Shown here piece after piece: positions 14,636 to 15,033 of a stretch of 15,033 nucleotides of DNA. Made by a program: the position numbers and the translations under genes. The notes below the pieces were generated by a model that searched no databases, was not told the origin of the DNA, and worked only from the letters and a program-made list of their open reading frames with translations. The DNA is from Lentisphaerota bacterium (GTDB lineage: Bacteria; Verrucomicrobiota; Lentisphaeria; Victivallales; GWF2-50-93), in assembly GCA_025360875.1 (NCBI GenBank), contig JANYBI010000410.1, positions 1 through 15,033 on the forward strand, written 5' to 3'. The stretch's first letter is position 1. Every line of letters begins with the position of its first letter.

Positions 14636-14680
14636 AAGGCGGAAGATACCGCCTTTCTTCTGCGAAGCATCGCTTCGCAG
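14636..14680. repeat. Two adjacent hairpins in a repeat tract
   Basis: AAGGCGG (14636-14642) pairs with CCGCCTT (14649-14655) across a 6-nt loop. CTGCGAAGC (14660-14668) pairs perfectly with GCTTCGCAG (14672-14680) across ATC. Neither is followed by a long T-run. They lie in a G+C-richer tract (~14585-14750) surrounded by AT-rich sequence, between the lipoprotein gene and the next ORF. A 77-codon minus-strand frame here is a by-product of the repeats. Confidence 0.7.
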
Positions 14681-14778
14681 GAAACATGGCTGAATCTACG
14701 CAAAGCCTTCGCTTCAGCACTCCAAGGTCAGTCCAAAGCGCCTGACATAAAGAAGAGACATAATAATAAGCTTGAAAT

Positions 14779-15033
14779 ATGAATAATGACAATGAGTTTT
14801 ATGTTTTCGTGGGCCTTGTCATAGGAACACTATTATTTTGTATTTTTGCTCCATCACAAATAACTAAATTATTGAAAAGGATCCATTTTGTAAAAACAAC
14901 ATCCAAATCACAAAAAGAACAAATCATAAAATATAAATTAATCTTATGGATTTGTAGAATACTGCCACCGATGTTTTACTTGATATACTTTCTTTTTAAA
15001 TTCTCTAATGTTCAAAATAATATATTAATTGTA
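14779..15033 (+). CDS. Small membrane protein, 3' end beyond the window
   Basis: An 85-codon open frame runs from an ATG at 14779 to the last base with no stop. Two hydrophobic segments are visible: YVFVGLVIGTLLFCIFA (8-24) and LILWICRILPPMFYLIYFLF (54-73). A basic loop lies between them (HFVKTTSKSQKEQIIKYK). It is strikingly AT-rich, around 30% G+C, yet free of stops, which supports real coding. No Shine-Dalgarno is clear before the ATG, so the start is uncertain. I do not recognise a family. It might be an intact small inner-membrane protein or the N terminus of a longer one. Confidence 0.55.
   Translation, partial: MNNDNEFYVFVGLVIGTLLFCIFAPSQITKLLKRIHFVKTTSKSQKEQIIKYKLILWICRILPPMFYLIYFLFKFSNVQNNILIV

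Noticed and set aside
14559..14792. 77-codon minus-strand open frame
   Set aside because: It covers the hairpin tract and its peptide has no recognisable features.

Overview
The window looks like a fragment of an environmental or gut bacterial genome, most likely a metagenome contig. The gene content suggests the PVC superphylum, with Lentisphaerota as my first guess and Planctomycetota or Verrucomicrobiota as alternatives. It has a divergent UroD-family protein beside large secreted carbohydrate-active proteins, a CBM9-like/beta-propeller giant protein, and intergenic regions crowded with short palindromic repeats. No rRNA, tRNA or taxonomic marker is present, so this placement is an inference.

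Layout. Positions 1-120 are an exact reverse complement of 228-347, inside a truncated minus-strand MscS-type channel gene. This is almost certainly a fold-back assembly or amplification artefact at a contig end. A 420-bp repeat-bearing intergenic region (649-1068) follows. Then comes a block of plus-strand genes: a UroD-family protein without the usual zinc ligands (1069-2130), a secreted clan GH-A-like hydrolase (2391-5462), a second secreted putative TIM-barrel protein (5670-7199), an MFS transporter (7275-8684), a ParE/RelE-type toxin-antitoxin pair (8868-9379) and a 1291-residue secreted protein built as CBM9-like / FlgD-like / beta-propeller / CBM9-like (9493-13368). After that the sequence becomes AT-rich and repeat-laden, with a small lipoprotein (14059-14490) and an unfinished small membrane protein (14779 to the window end).

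How the genes may work together. Three proteins have signal peptides and carbohydrate-related architectures, and an MFS permease sits among them. The simplest reading is an envelope or extracellular glycan-processing locus: the 1291-residue protein binds carbohydrate, the two barrel proteins cut or modify it, and the permease imports a product. The UroD-family protein would be a cytoplasmic partner of unknown reaction. This is inferred from architecture and proximity. Substrates cannot be read from the sequence.

Repeats. Nearly every intergenic gap carries palindromic repeats: a 59-bp element at both ends of the gene block in direct orientation, a 184-bp element with 31-bp inverted ends, a pair of inverted palindromes with compensatory changes, an 8-bp-period tandem array, and several hairpins. 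One well-known interspersed repeat is inserted in frame in the 1291-residue gene. No CRISPR array, insertion sequence or transposase gene was seen. I do not see a clearly new defence or mobile system. The most unusual items are the UroD-like protein in a glycan locus, the 509-residue barrel protein, the architecture of the giant protein and the direct repeats that bracket the block.
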